DNA of 32,462 nt, from the NCBI GenBank assembly GCA_002491115.1, contig DKVI01000037.1, positions 1 to 32,462 on the forward strand, read 5' to 3'. This document shows, piece by piece, positions 31,450 through 32,462 of this stretch. This stretch comes from Lachnospiraceae bacterium UBA7182. Lineage in GTDB: Bacteria > Bacillota > Clostridia > Lachnospirales > Lachnospiraceae. A program made the translations under genes and the position numbers. Every line of letters begins with the position of its first letter. The stretch's first letter is position 1. The notes beneath the pieces are model-generated. The model had not been told where the DNA came from. It saw nothing but the letters and a program-made list of their open reading frames with translations, and searched no databases.

Positions 31450-32370
31450 GCCCTCCACATTCTTTTCTATGATCTTTCGGATATGTTCCCAGAGGACTTC
31501 GGAGCCTTCATGGGTCCTTACGTTCCGTCCCATGATCTGGTCTTTAGAGACGCCATGCTCTTTCCAGGATTTCCCGCACGCCTGATCGGTCAGAAGCACC
31601 GGCTGTATCTTATCCAGCGTATTCGCAAATTTCGCCTCAGGGGTTTCCATTGCCTCGAACTCATCCCAAAGTGCCCGAAGATAATCTCTCTGTTCATCCG
31701 GAAGCAGGCCGTAGATCCGATCCGCCGCTTTTAATTCCCGCGCCCGTTTTGTCTCGTTTCCTCTGGTATCATACGCGTACGTATCCCCCGCGTCGATCTC
31801 CACCAGATCATGCGTCAGGAGCATCATCACCGTCTTCGCCACATCAATGGGCTCGTTGGCATACTCGCTTAACACCATACACATAATGGCCAGATGCCAG
31901 GCATGCTCCGCGTCTGTTTCCTTACGGCTGCCGTCGGCTAAATAAGTCTGACGGATAATCTCCTTCTGCCTGTCAAGTTCCAATAAAAAAGAAAGCTGCT
32001 GCTGCAGTCGATCCACAGACGACACTCCTTCCATATCACTTAAACATATTTCTAAAGTATATTCCGGCCGGGGCTTATAACAGTCGGCCGGAAACTCCGG
32101 GCCAAGGAGCCGGCTGGCTTTCCGGGGAGCCAGGATCAGCTTCTCTTTCTGGGATTTTCTAAGCTTTTTGATCCTGTATTCCAGCCGCGCGGCCATAGAC
32201 CAGTCATCCGTCTCCCATACCATCTCCAGCTTCAGAATCTGCCGGCTTCTGGTATATTTTGCGCCGGATCTTTTCTTATAATAATGCTCACGAACCCGGC
32301 GCCTGATATCTTTTGTAATACCTGTATAGAGAGAATCATCCTCGCAGCGCACAATATAAATATATGCCAT
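31399..32370 (-). CDS. Fusion of GIY-YIG (UPF0213) nuclease-like domain and HD phosphohydrolase
   Basis: One uninterrupted 323-aa frame. Residues 1-80 are a GIY-YIG domain of the UPF0213/SLX1-like type (YIYIVRCEDDSLYTGITKDIRRRVREH, KYTRSR, and E in ARLEYRIKKLRK), normally a protein of 80-100 aa. After a linker (about 85-118), residues 119-323 are an HD domain of the HDDC2/YfbR type (5'-deoxynucleotidase-like), with RQTYLADGSRKETDAEHAWHLA and LLTHDLVEIDAGDTY. Such HD proteins usually stand alone and start near the VDRLQQQL seen at 119. An internal AAGGAG with GTG eight bases downstream lies at exactly that place, so a second, shorter product is likely. The ATG at 32370 has AGGGG upstream and a strong promoter. 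A sequencing or assembly slip cannot be excluded. Confidence 0.82.
   Translation of the reverse strand: MAYIYIVRCEDDSLYTGITKDIRRRVREHYYKKRSGAKYTRSRQILKLEMVWETDDWSMAARLEYRIKKLRKSQKEKLILAPRKASRLLGPEFPADCYKPRPEYTLEICLSDMEGVSSVDRLQQQLSFLLELDRQKEIIRQTYLADGSRKETDAEHAWHLAIMCMVLSEYANEPIDVAKTVMMLLTHDLVEIDAGDTYAYDTRGNETKRARELKAADRIYGLLPDEQRDYLRALWDEFEAMETPEAKFANTLDKIQPVLLTDQACGKSWKEHGVSKDQIMGRNVRTHEGSEVLWEHIRKIIEKNVEGGFIKGEASGVGQNTSP
32014..32030 (-). promoter_or_regulatory. Internal ribosome binding site and GTG start for the HD part
   Basis: On the minus strand AAGGAG (32025-32030), eight bases, then GTG (32014-32016) in frame with the HD domain. Starting here gives 205 aa beginning MDRLQQQLSFLLELDRQKEI, the length and start expected for a stand-alone HDDC2-type protein. 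Confidence 0.55.
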
Positions 32371-32397
32371 CAGACCTGCCCCTGCGCTGTTTTTTTA

Positions 32398-32426
32398 ATG
32401 ATAGTATAGCTCTTATGAATTGTCAA
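32398..32426 (-). promoter_or_regulatory. Sigma-A-type promoter of the GIY-YIG/HD gene
   Basis: On the minus strand TTGACA (32421-32426) and TATCAT (32398-32403) are separated by 17 bases, about 28 bases before the start at 32370. Just upstream of the -35 lies the second copy of the 14-mer AAAATCCGATTTTT (32431-32444), also found at 27489-27502. Confidence 0.75.
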
Positions 32427-32462
32427 TTGCAAAATCCGATTTTTTAGGGTTGTTTCACGAAG

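Overview
The window looks like a core-chromosome stretch of a spore-forming gut Clostridium of the Lachnospiraceae type. The pointers are the moderate GC, AGGAGG-type ribosome binding sites, sigma-A-like promoters, a TSCPD-domain protein, an Rpn-family PD-(D/E)XK nuclease, a short archaeal-type ProS, a YbhJ-like hydratase of the aconitase family, and a run of Spo0A-type boxes. The genus is inference. No rRNA, tRNA, CRISPR array, prophage or intact insertion sequence was recognised.

Layout. 0.1-3.8 kb (minus): an operon of a membrane-anchored HtrA-like protein whose catalytic residues appear lost, the exoribonuclease YhaM and the rRNA methyltransferase RlmD. 3.9-8.5 kb (plus): mutS2, then a two-component pair (response regulator and kinase, overlapping by ATGA) behind a structured intergenic element. 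8.5-18.0 kb (minus): a 144-aa protein of unknown function, an 837-aa anchored protein of unknown function, an M29 aminopeptidase behind a second copy of the same type of structured element, a second two-component pair, and the hydratase. 18.1-21.0 kb (minus): proS and cca. 21.1-24.9 kb: an AI-2E-type permease (plus) whose 3' end overlaps that of an RluA-type pseudouridine synthase (minus), then pgi and a membrane protein. 25.0-28.3 kb has a more accessory character: a TSCPD protein, an Rpn-like nuclease, about 600 bp of gene-free DNA rich in hairpins and direct repeats and ending in a terminator, a small secreted protein, and a DUF4367-type membrane protein. 28.4-32.4 kb: murG (plus), an ECF-like sigma factor and a HIT protein (minus), a soluble orphan histidine kinase (plus), and a GIY-YIG/HD fusion (minus).

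The most interesting signals are these. (1) Four tandem 10-bp-spaced matches to the Spo0A box lie directly upstream of a strong promoter for a soluble orphan histidine kinase, which suggests a feedback loop in sporulation control. (2) The hairpin-rich non-coding block at 26.45-26.94 kb carries a degenerate 15-nt repeat. (3) Two related structured elements end exactly at the ribosome binding sites of unrelated genes. (4) The GIY-YIG/HD fusion has an internal Shine-Dalgarno and GTG exactly where a stand-alone HD protein would start. (5) Two proteins look like decayed peptidases: the HtrA-like protein and the C39-like tail of the 837-aa protein.

Starts were chosen by ribosome binding site and domain edge, so several genes are shorter than their longest open frame. 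All family calls come from reading motifs; no database search was made.
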